Below, in pieces: positions 37,641 to 46,437 of a DNA stretch of 64,000 nt. The stretch lies in contig NZ_QYUO01000001.1 in assembly GCF_003591035.1 (NCBI RefSeq), positions 1,984,001 to 2,048,000 of the forward strand, written 5' to 3'. Positions within the stretch are counted from its first letter, which is position 1, and each line of letters opens with the position of its first letter. The stretch comes from Noviherbaspirillum saxi (GTDB taxonomy: Bacteria > Pseudomonadota > Gammaproteobacteria > Burkholderiales > Burkholderiaceae_D). The notes under the pieces are model-generated. The model worked only from the letters and a program-made list of their open reading frames with translations. It had not been told where the DNA came from and ran no database searches. Position numbers and translations under genes: made by a program.

Positions 37641-38600
37641 TTACTTCGCCGGTTCCGGCGTTGCCACGACGTTGGGCACATCCTGCCTGACTTCTGCAGC
37701 ATTCATCACCTGCACGGTCCCGCCGTCTTTCGAGGCGGTTTCTTCCGCCTTCTTGTTCATCACAATAATGCTGATGCGCCGGTTGACCGGATTGAAGGCA
37801 TCGCTCTTGTCGAACAATACGGCGGACGACAGACCGACCACCCGCAACACCTTGGTTTCATCCATGCCTCCGGCAATCAGCGCGCGGCGCGAAGCGTTGG
37901 CACGGTCCGCCGACAATTCCCAGTTGCTGTATCCCTTTTCACCGCTGGCATAGGGCGTGGCATCAGTATGCCCGGAAAGACTGATCCTGTTGGGCATATC
38001 GTTCAATGCCCGACCAATTTCGTACAGAATGTCTTTTGTGTACGGCTGCAGTTCGGCCTTCGCCAGGGCGAACATGGGGCGGTTCTTTTCATCGACGATC
38101 TGTATGCGCAAGCCTTCGGTGGTGATATCAATCAGCAGCTGGCTCTTGAACTGCCTGAGCGCGGGACGTGCCTCGATCGCTTCTTCGATGCGAGCTTTCA
38201 GCGTGCGCAGCCTTGCCAGTTCGGCACGTTCAAGCTGGGCTTCTGCTTCCTTCAGGTGGGCGGCCTGCAGGTTGTAGGTCTTCTTCATCTCCGGGTCGTC
38301 GCCCTTCTTGACCTGCCCTTCCTTGCGTGTAAGGTCCTTGCCGCCGCCCTGCACGATGCTGGAGCTGTCGCCGGAACCTGAGCCGCCCGACATCGCCACC
38401 TTGAGCGGGGTCTTGAAGTATTCGGCAATACCCTGCAGTTCGCCCTTTGCGGTCGAGCCCAACAGCCACATAAGAAGAAAGAATGCCATCATCGCCGTGA
38501 CGAAGTCGGCATAAGCGATCTTCCACGCGCCGCCGTGGTGACCGCCACCGCCTTTTTTCACCCGCTTTACGATAATTGGGCGTAAGCCTTCGTCGGCCAT
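37641..38600 (-). CDS. motB: Stator protein MotB
   Basis: MotB anchors the stator to peptidoglycan and carries the proton path. The 319-residue protein has a basic N terminus with GGGGHHGGAWKIAYADF, the channel Asp D32, one membrane helix (about 31-50; FVTAMMAFFLLMWLLGS), a plug/linker region (60-150) and the OmpA-like domain with SLSGHTDATPYASGEKGYSN WELSADRANASR. It lies 47 bases after motA. Confidence 0.97.
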   Translation of the reverse strand: MADEGLRPIIVKRVKKGGGGHHGGAWKIAYADFVTAMMAFFLLMWLLGSTAKGELQGIAEYFKTPLKVAMSGGSGSGDSSSIVQGGGKDLTRKEGQVKKGDDPEMKKTYNLQAAHLKEAEAQLERAELARLRTLKARIEEAIEARPALRQFKSQLLIDITTEGLRIQIVDEKNRPMFALAKAELQPYTKDILYEIGRALNDMPNRISLSGHTDATPYASGEKGYSNWELSADRANASRRALIAGGMDETKVLRVVGLSSAVLFDKSDAFNPVNRRISIIVMNKKAEETASKDGGTVQVMNAAEVRQDVPNVVATPEPAK

Positions 38601-38647
38601 TTCTCTTCCTGCCTATTCAGGGTTATCGGATCAGGATTGCCTGATTC

Positions 38648-39508
38648 TTATTTGGATTTGGACGATTTGATATGCTCTTCCAGTTCGCTGAATGACGGCC
38701 GCTCGGTCGAGAACAGCACTTTGCGGCCGAATTCGACCGCGAGCGCCGGTGCATAGCCATTCAGGCTGGCAAGCAGCGTCACTTTCACGCACTGGTACAT
38801 CTTGGACGACTCGTGCAGCTTCTGTTCCAGCAGCGCCGACAGCGGGCCGACGAAGCCATACGCAAGCAAAATGCCGAGGAAGGTGCCGACCAGAGCGTGA
38901 GCAATCAGCATGCCGAGTTCCGACGGCGGCAAACCAACCGACTCCATCGTGTGCACCACGCCCATCACCGCGGCGACAATGCCGAACGCCGGCAGGCCAT
39001 CACCCAGCTTGGCTACGCAGTGCACCGGCACTTCGCCTTCGGCATGATGGGTTTCGATCTCATTGTCCATCAGGTTTTCGATCTGGAAGGCGTCCATGTT
39101 CCCCGACACCATCAGGCGCAGGTAGTCGGTCATGAATTCGACGATGTGGTGATCGGCAAGAATGCCGGGATACTTGCTGAAGATAGGACTTTGCTCGGGA
39201 TTTTCGATGTCGCCTTCGATCGACATCAGGCCTTCCTTGCGTACCTTGCTAAGGATTTCGAAGAGTAGTGTCATCAACTCCATGTACAGCGCCTTGGTGT
39301 ACCGGGAGCCCTTCAGAACCGTGGGCAACGCCTTGAGCGTGGCCTTGATCGACTTGCCATTATTACCGACGAAAAAAGCGCCGGCTGCCCCGCCGCCGAT
39401 CATCAGCAACTCAAGCGGCTGGAACAATGCGGCGAGATGTCCGCCAGCCATGGCGAAACCACCGAACACGGAACCACAAACGACTAGATAACCAACGATA
39501 ACTAACAA
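38648..39508 (-). CDS. motA: Stator protein MotA
   Basis: MotA is the four-helix channel subunit of the stator. The 286-residue protein begins MLVIVGYLVVCGSVFGGFAM and has the conserved LIGGGAAGAF, SIEGDIENPEQSPIFSKYP, and channel helices GDGLPAFGIVAAVMGVVHTM and LGMLIAHALVGTFLGILLAY. Length matches enteric MotA (295). It heads the motA-motB-cheZ-like-cheY-cheA-cheW run and is separated from the methyltransferase gene by a 257-base non-coding gap. Confidence 0.98.
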   Translation of the reverse strand: MLVIVGYLVVCGSVFGGFAMAGGHLAALFQPLELLMIGGGAAGAFFVGNNGKSIKATLKALPTVLKGSRYTKALYMELMTLLFEILSKVRKEGLMSIEGDIENPEQSPIFSKYPGILADHHIVEFMTDYLRLMVSGNMDAFQIENLMDNEIETHHAEGEVPVHCVAKLGDGLPAFGIVAAVMGVVHTMESVGLPPSELGMLIAHALVGTFLGILLAYGFVGPLSALLEQKLHESSKMYQCVKVTLLASLNGYAPALAVEFGRKVLFSTERPSFSELEEHIKSSKSK

Positions 39509-39707
39509 AGGCGGCTCCGGGATACTGGACTACCCGACAGCCGGAATCGGACTGCGCCTTGCCGGCTTGGTCGCATTCCTCATATCGGATACTCCTGATT
39601 AGACTTCTTTCTTCACGCCAACCATTTTGCCAATTCAACGGGCGCTTAACAACCAGTATGTGTGCTGATGTGGCCAAACTGGCGCCGAATGGTAGCTTTC
39701 ACCTAAA

Positions 39708-39734
39708 GTTACGACGGAAAATCGGAAAACTTGA
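39708..39734 (-). promoter_or_regulatory. Possible FliA promoter upstream of motA
   Basis: On the minus strand TCAAGTTT (39727-39734), 11 bases, then GTCGTAAC (39708-39715), a weaker -10. It lies in the 39509-39765 gap about 200 bases before motA, so the leader would be long. The -35 is the same as before flgK. The rest of this gap shows no gene. Confidence 0.35.
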
Positions 39735-39765
39735 CATGTCGGCGCAGATTTGGCGCGCTTCCAAA

Positions 39766-40560
39766 CTACATGTACCAGCCGTACAACTCAGGCCCCCCCT
39801 CTTGCGGATGAAGCATGAGCTGCGGCTCGGCACCGGGAACCGGAAATTCCAGGCTGAGCAACAGGCTCCCGCTGTGCATTTCCGCGCATGCCTTGTGCCA
39901 CAAGGCGGGCATTGCCGCCGGCGACAGGTAGGCAAACACCACGTCATACGATGCGAGCGAAAGGTTTTCGTAATCGCCACGCATGAAGCGGGCCGGATTG
40001 CGGCGCAAGCGGGCGATCAGCCGGCTGGCCAGCCACGGCAGCGGCGCCAGTTCGATGCCCTGAAAATCTCCGCTGGGGCGATGTTCCGCAAGATGCATGA
40101 CCATGCCGCCGAAACCGCTGCCGATGTCGATCATTCGGATGTCGGACTTCGATGGAAGAAGCTTTTCGACGGCCAGCCACGTAGCGCGGCCCGATGGGTA
40201 GAACGGAACTTGTGTGCGAAAGGTGGTCCAGTACAAGGGCAGCAGCACCAGGAAGGCACACAAAAAGATCCAGGGCGGCAGCCTGACGGCCAGCAGAACA
40301 ACTACTGCGACCGGAAACAGGAATTGAATCGGAAGCCACCAGGCGGCAAGGCGGCGCCAACGTGACAGCGCTGCAGCGGCAGCGCCTTGCAGCAACGTCG
40401 CAGCAGCAACGCTGACCTCTACGCCGGCAGGTGCAACAAGCAAAGCCAGCGCAACCACCAGGACAAAGGAAAAAGTTTGAATGATCAGTGCCTGCACTGC
40501 AGGCGCACGTAGTATGGCTATGCGCGGCGCTGTGCCCGGGCGTGCATGCACACGTGACAT
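39766..40560 (-). CDS. Membrane-anchored class I SAM-dependent methyltransferase
   Basis: From the ATG at 40560 the product has 264 residues (an upstream frame to 40632 would run into flhC). The N-terminal half has three to four hydrophobic segments (about 24-44, 50-66, 74-93, 95-112). The C-terminal half is a Rossmann methyltransferase with motif I IDIGSGFGG (144-152), the acidic end of strand 2 GIEL (168-171) and the motif IV area YDVVFAYLSP. It lies 31 bases after flhC. The substrate is unknown; the place between flhDC and mot suggests, but does not show, a link to motility. Confidence 0.75.
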   Translation of the reverse strand: MSRVHARPGTAPRIAILRAPAVQALIIQTFSFVLVVALALLVAPAGVEVSVAAATLLQGAAAAALSRWRRLAAWWLPIQFLFPVAVVVLLAVRLPPWIFLCAFLVLLPLYWTTFRTQVPFYPSGRATWLAVEKLLPSKSDIRMIDIGSGFGGMVMHLAEHRPSGDFQGIELAPLPWLASRLIARLRRNPARFMRGDYENLSLASYDVVFAYLSPAAMPALWHKACAEMHSGSLLLSLEFPVPGAEPQLMLHPQEGGPELYGWYM

Positions 40561-40591
40561 GAAGGCGGCCGACGAGCGGGAAGTGAAGCGC

Positions 40592-41167
40592 TCAGGCCTG
40601 CACGGCGGCAGGACCACCTGCGGCGGCGGCACCGGCGGCTTCTTCTTTCAGCTTTTTGGTTTTGCCTGCGCGTGAAGGCATGTGGCAAAGGCCACACGTA
40701 TAGTGATTGTTCAGGTCGAGCCGATGCACGACGAAGTCGCCACCGCATTTGCTGCAGCATGCGGTTTCGAGCATCTTGCTTTCAAAGAAGCGTACCAGCG
40801 TCCAGGCGCGGGTCAGCGACAATACCGGCTCTCCCGAAGCATCGGGCTCGACCTGCTCCAGATAGAGCTTGTAAGCCTTCATGATGGCCTCGATGCCGGA
40901 TATCTGTGCGTGCTCGACCAGATACTTGTGAATGTTGATGAAGAGTGAAGAATGGATGTTCGGTTGCCAGGTGATGAACCAGTCGGTCGAGAACGGCAGC
41001 ATACCCTTGGGCGGCGAGACGCCTTTGAGTTCCTTGTATAGCTTGAGCAGGCGCTCGCGGGACAAAGTCGTTTCGGATTCAAGAAGTTGCAGACGGGCGC
41101 CCAGTTGAATGAGCTCGATTGCGAGCTGAATTTCCTGTGCTTCCGTTACTACACTTTTCTTCGCCAT
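40592..41167 (-). CDS. flhC: Flagellar master regulator subunit FlhC
   Basis: FlhC, as FlhD4C2, activates early flagellar promoters. The ATG at 41167 follows a GGGAC site and gives 191 residues (MAKKSVVTEAQEIQLAIELI). The zinc-binding cysteines are C138/C141 and C158/C161 (CSKC and CGLC), as in E. coli FlhC. The tail is Ala/Lys-rich. It starts 44 bases after flhD. Confidence 0.97.
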   Translation of the reverse strand: MAKKSVVTEAQEIQLAIELIQLGARLQLLESETTLSRERLLKLYKELKGVSPPKGMLPFSTDWFITWQPNIHSSLFINIHKYLVEHAQISGIEAIMKAYKLYLEQVEPDASGEPVLSLTRAWTLVRFFESKMLETACCSKCGGDFVVHRLDLNNHYTCGLCHMPSRAGKTKKLKEEAAGAAAAGGPAAVQA

Positions 41168-41211
41168 GTTCGTCCCTAGTACTTGCACATCACCCGAGCG
41201 GCGGTTGCCGT

Positions 41212-41529
41212 TCAGGACATCTCTTCCGACTTCTGTCCTGCCATCAGGATAGCGGCATGCGAATGCGCCAGACCGCGATCCTTGTGATAGTTGGTCAGCA
41301 TACCAAGGATGGCGCCATCGTCGAAGCGAAAGCGCGCAAGCATCATGTTGCTGCCGGCCAGTTTCAAGATTTGGGAATTATTCAATCCTTCGAGCAGATC
41401 CGCAATCTCGCTGCTGATACCCAGTCGGAATACTGCGGAGGCTTTGTCGGAACGGATCATCTGCTGTGCAAGCATCAGATAGCTCAGGTTGGCATCGCGA
41501 ATCTCGGCCAGCATGTCGTTTGTGTTCAT
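41212..41529 (-). CDS. flhD: Flagellar master regulator subunit FlhD
   Basis: FlhD is the partner of FlhC. The 105-residue protein starts MNTNDMLAEIRDANLSYLML and has AQQMIRSDKASAVFRLGIS, characteristic of the family, with the loop AGSNMMLARFRFDD. It is the first gene of flhDC and has a long non-coding region upstream (41530-42232). Confidence 0.97.
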   Translation of the reverse strand: MNTNDMLAEIRDANLSYLMLAQQMIRSDKASAVFRLGISSEIADLLEGLNNSQILKLAGSNMMLARFRFDDGAILGMLTNYHKDRGLAHSHAAILMAGQKSEEMS

Positions 41530-42232
41530 CGTACACCCCTATCCGTTAAAACTGTTGCCTTATGGCATTGCAGTGAAATGGATTCTGAACCCGGAGGATG
41601 ATCACGCAAATCGGCATACGCCCATATTTTGCGTCGGATGGATGACGACAGGACCTGTAGGAGTTTGTCCTACATTGCGCGGAAATGCGCAACTCCGCGC
41701 TTCTTTCGAAGCCCGGAAAGTGGCTTGGCAGCAAGGTTTTAGGCAAAACAGCAACGCCTTTACATTTTCCTTCGCCGGAAGGAATTGTTAAAAAGCTTAT
41801 TCTTAATGCCAGCAACCTGGCCGCAAAAACCTAAAGTTATGCGTAGTTACATGCATCGTTCCAAGTTGCTGTGTTGTTTAACGACCGCAATTTTCCAAAC
41901 TTTAGGGTTGACGCAAAGAATATTTGTGATTCTTTCCGTTACTCAGCTTGCTGGTTCTGTTATCGACAAAGCGGATGCGGAATTTAGGGTGTGAACGAAA
42001 TAACTTCACTTTGAGTTCCGCAAGCACGCCGTGCTTGCAAAACATGCAAGCTGGAAAATTTTTCCTAGCGGGGCGGGCACTTTCGAATTGCCGGCGTGTC
42101 TGCAGCAAGGCGCGGTGCCTTGCCCTGCGTCGCATCGGACCACGGTGCTTTCATTCCCATTGCATGCGGGCTGAGATCGAGCGAAGGACTACGCTTCGGA
42201 CATACCCGCTCACCTTCCCAAGGACGAGATTC
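41530..42232. promoter_or_regulatory. flhDC / phyH divergent regulatory region
   Basis: About 700 bases without a convincing gene between divergent flhD and the PhyH gene. The 41770-41960 part is AT-rich compared with its surroundings, typical of a strongly regulated promoter. It holds a FliA-like site (41878-41904), and CTAAAGTT is found in both orientations (41831-41839 and 41897-41906). Near the phyH side a 7-base hairpin GCAAGGC/GCCTTGC is at 42105-42123. No operator for a named regulator could be assigned. Confidence 0.5.
41878..41904 (-). promoter_or_regulatory. Candidate FliA (sigma-28) promoter upstream of flhDC
   Basis: On the minus strand TAAAGTTT (41897-41904) is an exact enteric -35; after 11 bases comes GTCGTTAA (41878-41885), 6 of 8 matches to GCCGATAA. 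It points toward flhD and would make a leader of about 340 bases. Confidence 0.5.
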
Positions 42233-43072
42233 ATGAGTGCAGTTCTCCAGCCCCAGCATGATCAGTTTGATACCGCCGATATCCTTCGCGGCTTATACGG
42301 CGACGGAATCATTGGCCTCAAGGGCGCGTTCGACCGCCACTGGGTTCAGCATCTGCGCGCCGACATCGACGACTTGTTCGAGGAGGCCAGGCAGCGGCCA
42401 GGCGGCGCGCTTGGCCGCGGTCCCAACCGGTTCTATGTCGAAGTCCATCCGGAACGCATACGCGGCTTCCTGGACCTCATTACCCATCCGTGGGTAGTCG
42501 CCGTGTGCGAGGCGGCGCTAGGGCCCGACTACCAGGTTGTCGAAGCCGGCTTCGACGTTCCCGGACCCGGCGCTGCCAATCAGCCATGGCATCGTGACTT
42601 TCCGATGCCGGATGCAACACGTTTGGGCCGACGTCTGAATTCGCTTGCATTCAATATCACGACTGTCGATGTCGAAGAAGACATGGGTCCGTTTGAAATC
42701 GCGCCGGGCACGCAATGGGACGAATTCACCGGCTGCGAAAAAGGCATGTTCCCTCCTCCATCGCTCTACCAGCGCTACGAAGCGCGCGCGCAACGCAAGT
42801 ATCCACGCATGGGCGACATCTCCGCGCGCTCTGCACTGACCATCCATCGCGGCACCGCAAATCGCTCGAACAAGTCGCGCCCCGTATTCGTGCTCGGCGT
42901 CGATGCGCCGGATGCCAACAACTCAAAGCGTCACGACTTTCAGATGACGCGTCGATATTACGCGTCGCTGCCTGCCGAAGTACGGTCCCACCTTACCTGC
43001 AGGATCGTCGATGAGCTTGAACATATCGTTCAGGCGCATACCATCGAAGGGCTCGTGCGTGGCGTTGACTAA
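42233..43072 (+). CDS. Phytanoyl-CoA dioxygenase (PhyH) family protein
   Basis: A probable Fe(II)/2-oxoglutarate oxygenase. The ATG at 42233 follows AAGGACGAGATTC and gives 279 residues; the frame is open further upstream but that part lacks any family sequence. The metal ligands are H120 and D122 (QPWHRDFPMPD) and H205 (ALTIHRGTAN); R216 (KSRPVFVLG) would hold 2-oxoglutarate. The substrate cannot be told. It is divergent from flhDC and not obviously part of motility. Confidence 0.85.
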   Translation: MSAVLQPQHDQFDTADILRGLYGDGIIGLKGAFDRHWVQHLRADIDDLFEEARQRPGGALGRGPNRFYVEVHPERIRGFLDLITHPWVVAVCEAALGPDYQVVEAGFDVPGPGAANQPWHRDFPMPDATRLGRRLNSLAFNITTVDVEEDMGPFEIAPGTQWDEFTGCEKGMFPPPSLYQRYEARAQRKYPRMGDISARSALTIHRGTANRSNKSRPVFVLGVDAPDANNSKRHDFQMTRRYYASLPAEVRSHLTCRIVDELEHIVQAHTIEGLVRGVD

Positions 43073-43243
43073 GGCAAGTGCAAACCTCATAGCCCCTCAT
43101 CCGAGCCTCCGTGCACATGGCGCCGCTTAAAATGATGAGCACCTGACGGCATTCGTCCAAGGCTGAATGCTTGCACGATGCATTCGTCAACGTTGATTGA
43201 TGATAAATTTAACGGTGTGTGTCGAATGGCAAGTCATGCCGGC

Positions 43244-43275
43244 AATAAAAAGCCATTAAGAAAGGGCTTTTTATT
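43244..43275. terminator. Bidirectional terminator after phyH
   Basis: A perfect 11-base stem, AATAAAAAGCC (43244-43254) and GGCTTTTTATT (43265-43275), with a 10-base loop and T-rich sides in both directions. It separates the PhyH gene from the tRNA-Ser transcript. Confidence 0.6.
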
Positions 43276-43361
43276 ATTGGTGCCGTAGCAAGGATTCGTG
43301 CATTGCGCAGACCACAGGCAGGAAGCAAGCGCGCGCGCATGGCCGCAGGTTCCGTTCGCGC

Positions 43362-43390
43362 AAAAAAAATGCCCCATCCGGGGCATTTTT
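43362..43390 (-). terminator. Terminator of tRNA-Ser
   Basis: On the minus strand ATGCCCC-GGAT-GGGGCAT followed by eight T: a strong rho-independent terminator beginning a few bases after the tRNA 3' end. Confidence 0.9.
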
Positions 43391-43396
43391 GATTTC

Positions 43397-43490
43397 TGGC
43401 GGAGACGGAGGGATTCGAACCCTCGATACAGGTTTAAGCCCATATGCTTCCTTAGCAGGGAAGTGCCTTCGACCACTCGGCCACGTCTCC
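43397..43490 (-). tRNA. tRNA-Ser (anticodon GCU)
   Basis: The minus strand reads GGAGACGTGGCCGAGTGGTC at the 5' end, anticodon stem-loop with CTGCTAA (anticodon GCU), a long variable arm (class II), the GGTTCGAATCC T-loop and CGTCTCC closing the acceptor stem, then G and an encoded CCA. It reads AGC/AGU codons. A sigma-70 promoter and a terminator flank it, so it is a single transcription unit. Confidence 0.97.
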
Positions 43491-43532
43491 ACACGTCAAG
43501 CGGTGTTGCCACACGCTTTAGTGAAGTCCCGC

Positions 43533-43561
43533 ATGATAGCTGCTCATGCAGACTTGGTCAA
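43533..43561 (-). promoter_or_regulatory. Sigma-70 promoter of tRNA-Ser
   Basis: On the minus strand TTGACC (43556-43561), 17 bases, TATCAT (43533-43538), 43 bases before the tRNA 5' end. Spacing is ideal and 10 of 12 bases match the consensus. Confidence 0.75.
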
Positions 43562-43588
43562 TGGAACATTGCAATCAATGGAGTTTGG

Positions 43589-44839
43589 TCAAGCTTTTTC
43601 CAGGTCGAATGCCTTGTGCAATGCGCGGACCGCGAGCTCCATGTATTTCTCGTCGATCAGTACCGAAATCTTGATTTCGGACGTGGAGATCATCTGGATG
43701 TTGATACCCTCTTCCGACAGCGTACGGAACATCTGCGATGCGATACCAACATGGCTACGCATGCCCACGCCGACTACCGATACTTTCGATACCTTGGTGT
43801 CGCCATTGACGTTGGCGGCGCCGATGTGTTCTTTCACGCTCTTGTTGAGCACATCCATTGCTTTTGCGTATTCACCACGCGGCACGGTGAACGTGAAGTC
43901 GGTCTTGCCTTCGACGGACTGATTCTGGATGATCATGTCGACTTCGATGTTCGCGTCGGCGATCGGGCCGAGGATCTGATAGGCGATGCCCGGCTTGTCG
44001 GGCACGCCGAGGACGGTGATCTTCGCTTCATCGCGATTGAAGGCGATGCCGGAAATGACGGCTTGTTCCATGTGTGTATCTTCCTCAAACGAAATCAGGG
44101 TGCCGGAATTGGCTTCTTCTTCCAGCGACATGAGCGGATCCGTCAGCGACGACAGGACGCGCGTCGGGACCTTGTAGTTGCCTGCGAATTCAACCGAGCG
44201 GATCTGCAAGACCTTCGAACCCAGCGAGGCGAGTTCCAGCATTTCCTCGAACGTCACGGTCTTCAGACGGCGCGCTTCGGTGACCACGCGCGGGTCGGTC
44301 GTGTAGACGCCATCAACGTCGGTGTAGATCAGGCATTCCTGCGCCTTCAGCGCTGCCGCCACGGCGACGGCAGAAGTGTCGGAGCCGCCACGGCCCAGCG
44401 TAGTGATGTTGCCGGCATCGTCCATACCCTGGAAGCCGGTAATGATGACAACCTTTCCTGCATCGAGATCCTTGCGTACGCGGACATCGTCGATCGACTG
44501 GATGCGAGCCTTGGTAAAGGCGGAATCGGTCTTGATAGGCACTTGCCAGCCGGCGTAGGACACAGCCTGCTTGCCAATGCTCTGCAGCGCCATCGACAGC
44601 AACGCGACCGAGGCCTGCTCGCCGGTTGACGCCAGCATGTCGAGCTCGCGTGGATCCGGCTGAGGCATGATCTCTTTGGCCAGGCCGATCAGGCGGTTGG
44701 TTTCGCCGGACATGGCCGACGGCACGACGACGATTTGATGACCTGCGTCATGCCATTTGGCGACGCGCTTGGCGACATTCTTGATGCGCTCGGTCGAGCC
44801 CATGGAGGTGCCGCCATATTTGTGGACGATTAATGCCAT
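43589..44839 (-). CDS. lysC: Aspartate kinase LysC
   Basis: Aspartokinase makes aspartyl phosphate, the first step to lysine, methionine and threonine. The 416-residue protein has the N-terminal kinase motif VHKYGGTSMGSTERI, the FQGMDDAGNITTLGRGGSDT catalytic block and two C-terminal ACT domains (about 265-410; ITVLGVPDKPGIAYQILGPI, VSVVGVGMRSHVGIASQMFR). A monofunctional enzyme of the type with allosteric ACT repeats. It is 124 bases downstream of tilS, with a terminator-like hairpin between. Confidence 0.98.
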   Translation of the reverse strand: MALIVHKYGGTSMGSTERIKNVAKRVAKWHDAGHQIVVVPSAMSGETNRLIGLAKEIMPQPDPRELDMLASTGEQASVALLSMALQSIGKQAVSYAGWQVPIKTDSAFTKARIQSIDDVRVRKDLDAGKVVIITGFQGMDDAGNITTLGRGGSDTSAVAVAAALKAQECLIYTDVDGVYTTDPRVVTEARRLKTVTFEEMLELASLGSKVLQIRSVEFAGNYKVPTRVLSSLTDPLMSLEEEANSGTLISFEEDTHMEQAVISGIAFNRDEAKITVLGVPDKPGIAYQILGPIADANIEVDMIIQNQSVEGKTDFTFTVPRGEYAKAMDVLNKSVKEHIGAANVNGDTKVSKVSVVGVGMRSHVGIASQMFRTLSEEGINIQMISTSEIKISVLIDEKYMELAVRALHKAFDLEKA

Positions 44840-44963
44840 AAGGGTGAAAAGCTACGCTAAAAAAGAAGAAATTTTGATAAAAATCAACCCTTTACTTTAC
44901 CTGCTCAGGGCCTTGAAGGCAAGCCCACGCCATGGAAATATCGCTGACCAGCGCAAAAAACCG

Positions 44964-46433
44964 TTAAAAATCCGGCGATTTTTGAATACGGTCTTGTTCC
45001 CAACGCAGTCGAACAAAGTTTCGACTGTTATCAGCCTCAGACGATGAGATTTCCCAATGCATGCCGATGCCTGCGGCAAATACCAGATGCTGGTCCGACA
45101 TGACCAGAGGCAGGCGCAAGCGTTGCCAGTGTGGGATATCCAGCGCCTGGTAATGGTACTTCAGCGCTCGGCTGGGGCGATTCGCCGCGAGCCTGAGTCG
45201 CTCGCCGCCGCTGCGCAAGCGTATCTGCAGTTTCTGCCCTTGCAGCCAGTCGGCATTCACGCCCTCTTCCGCATGCTCGAAATGCAGCGTGCCCTGAAAT
45301 GCAGCGAAGTGTATCGATGCCTCGCCCTGCCAACGAAAGTGTATCGGCGCCACATCCAGATCGGCATCGTCATGCCGCGGCGTGATGAAGACGTGGTCGC
45401 GATGCCGGCGTATTTCGCAATCCGCATGGGTAACGCGAATACGGGCATCTTCCTTTGCATTGAACAATTGCGCACGCATCTCTTGCAGCCATGCGGTCGC
45501 CGGCATGCGCACGCCGCGCGTTGCAAACCAGTAGCGCAGGACGTTATCGATACGGTCGCCATTCAATTTCTCCAGGCGGCCCAGGGCGATGCCTTCACCG
45601 TCCCTGCAAGCCGCGAGATCCTGCGCAGCCAGTTCATCGAGCAATCGCTGAGCCGATTGCGCATGCTGCGCCGAGCGCGCAAAACGTTGCTGAAAGCCAG
45701 GGAAATTCGCACTCAGCACTGGCATGACCTTGTGCCGCAAGGCGTTGCGCGCATAGCGCGGATCCTCATTCGATTCGTCTTCTATGTGGCGAATACCGCA
45801 TTGCCTCATGAATTGTTCAAGGCGACTGCGCGAGACATCAAGCAACGGGCGCCCAATCATAAGCCTATCATCGCCGAGCAGGCCGGGAGCTGTATTGACC
45901 GGCTCCATGCCGGACAGGCCGGCGACACCCGAGCCCCGCAATAGTTGGAGCAGGACGGTTTCCGCCTGATCATCCTGATGATGGGCAGTGAGCAGCAGTG
46001 CAACGCCATGCTCACGGCAAAGCTGGCCCAAGGCGGCATATCTGATGAGGCGGGCCGCCTGCTCGGTGCCCTGCTTTTCGCGGCCGGCCACCTGCACACG
46101 CCGCACATCGAAATGCACCGACAATCGCGCACATTCCTGTTCGCAGTGAGCGCTCCAGGCGTCCGCATTCGGGCTCAGGCCATGATGAATATGAAAGGCA
46201 TGCAAACAGATGCGGCGCGTGGAAGTGTAATGCCGCGCCAGGTGCAGCAAGACTGCGGAATCAAGTCCGCCGCTATAGGCTAGGGCGATTGATATAGGGG
46301 GATTGACAAATGTCGCAGGCGGTTCCTGCGGCAACGCATCTGGAACAGCAACGCGCGCCAGGATGACTTCCAGCGCACGTTCAAAAGTTTCGTTCAGGGC
46401 TAACGGGCCGTTCGACGTCCCGGTGACATCCAT
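44964..46433 (-). CDS. tilS: tRNA(Ile)-lysidine synthase TilS
   Basis: TilS makes lysidine at the wobble base of tRNA-Ile(CAU). The 489-residue protein has the PP-loop ALAYSGGLDSAVLLHLAR (SGGLDS at 54-59), the family motif HHQDDQAETVLLQLLRGSG and PLLDVSRSRLEQFMRQCGI, plus the TilS substrate-binding and C-terminal domains. The first ~40 residues are an extension before the fold. It begins 4 bases after accA, as in many betaproteobacteria. Confidence 0.96.
   Translation of the reverse strand: MDVTGTSNGPLALNETFERALEVILARVAVPDALPQEPPATFVNPPISIALAYSGGLDSAVLLHLARHYTSTRRICLHAFHIHHGLSPNADAWSAHCEQECARLSVHFDVRRVQVAGREKQGTEQAARLIRYAALGQLCREHGVALLLTAHHQDDQAETVLLQLLRGSGVAGLSGMEPVNTAPGLLGDDRLMIGRPLLDVSRSRLEQFMRQCGIRHIEDESNEDPRYARNALRHKVMPVLSANFPGFQQRFARSAQHAQSAQRLLDELAAQDLAACRDGEGIALGRLEKLNGDRIDNVLRYWFATRGVRMPATAWLQEMRAQLFNAKEDARIRVTHADCEIRRHRDHVFITPRHDDADLDVAPIHFRWQGEASIHFAAFQGTLHFEHAEEGVNADWLQGQKLQIRLRSGGERLRLAANRPSRALKYHYQALDIPHWQRLRLPLVMSDQHLVFAAGIGMHWEISSSEADNSRNFVRLRWEQDRIQKSPDF
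44966..44983 (-). terminator. Hairpin at the tilS stop codon
   Basis: On the minus strand AAAAATC-GCCG-GATTTTT overlaps the tilS stop and is followed by AACGGTTTTTT. It may attenuate read-through from tilS toward lysC. Confidence 0.4.
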
Positions 46434-46437
46434 GATC

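Noticed and set aside
41785..41994. Small plus-strand frame upstream of flhD
   Set aside because: Lies in an AT-rich regulatory region, no ribosome site and no recognisable protein.
42100..42200. Possible third MITE-like copy upstream of the PhyH gene
   Set aside because: Only the short AAGGCGCGG and a hairpin resemble the other elements; no terminal inverted repeats could be found.
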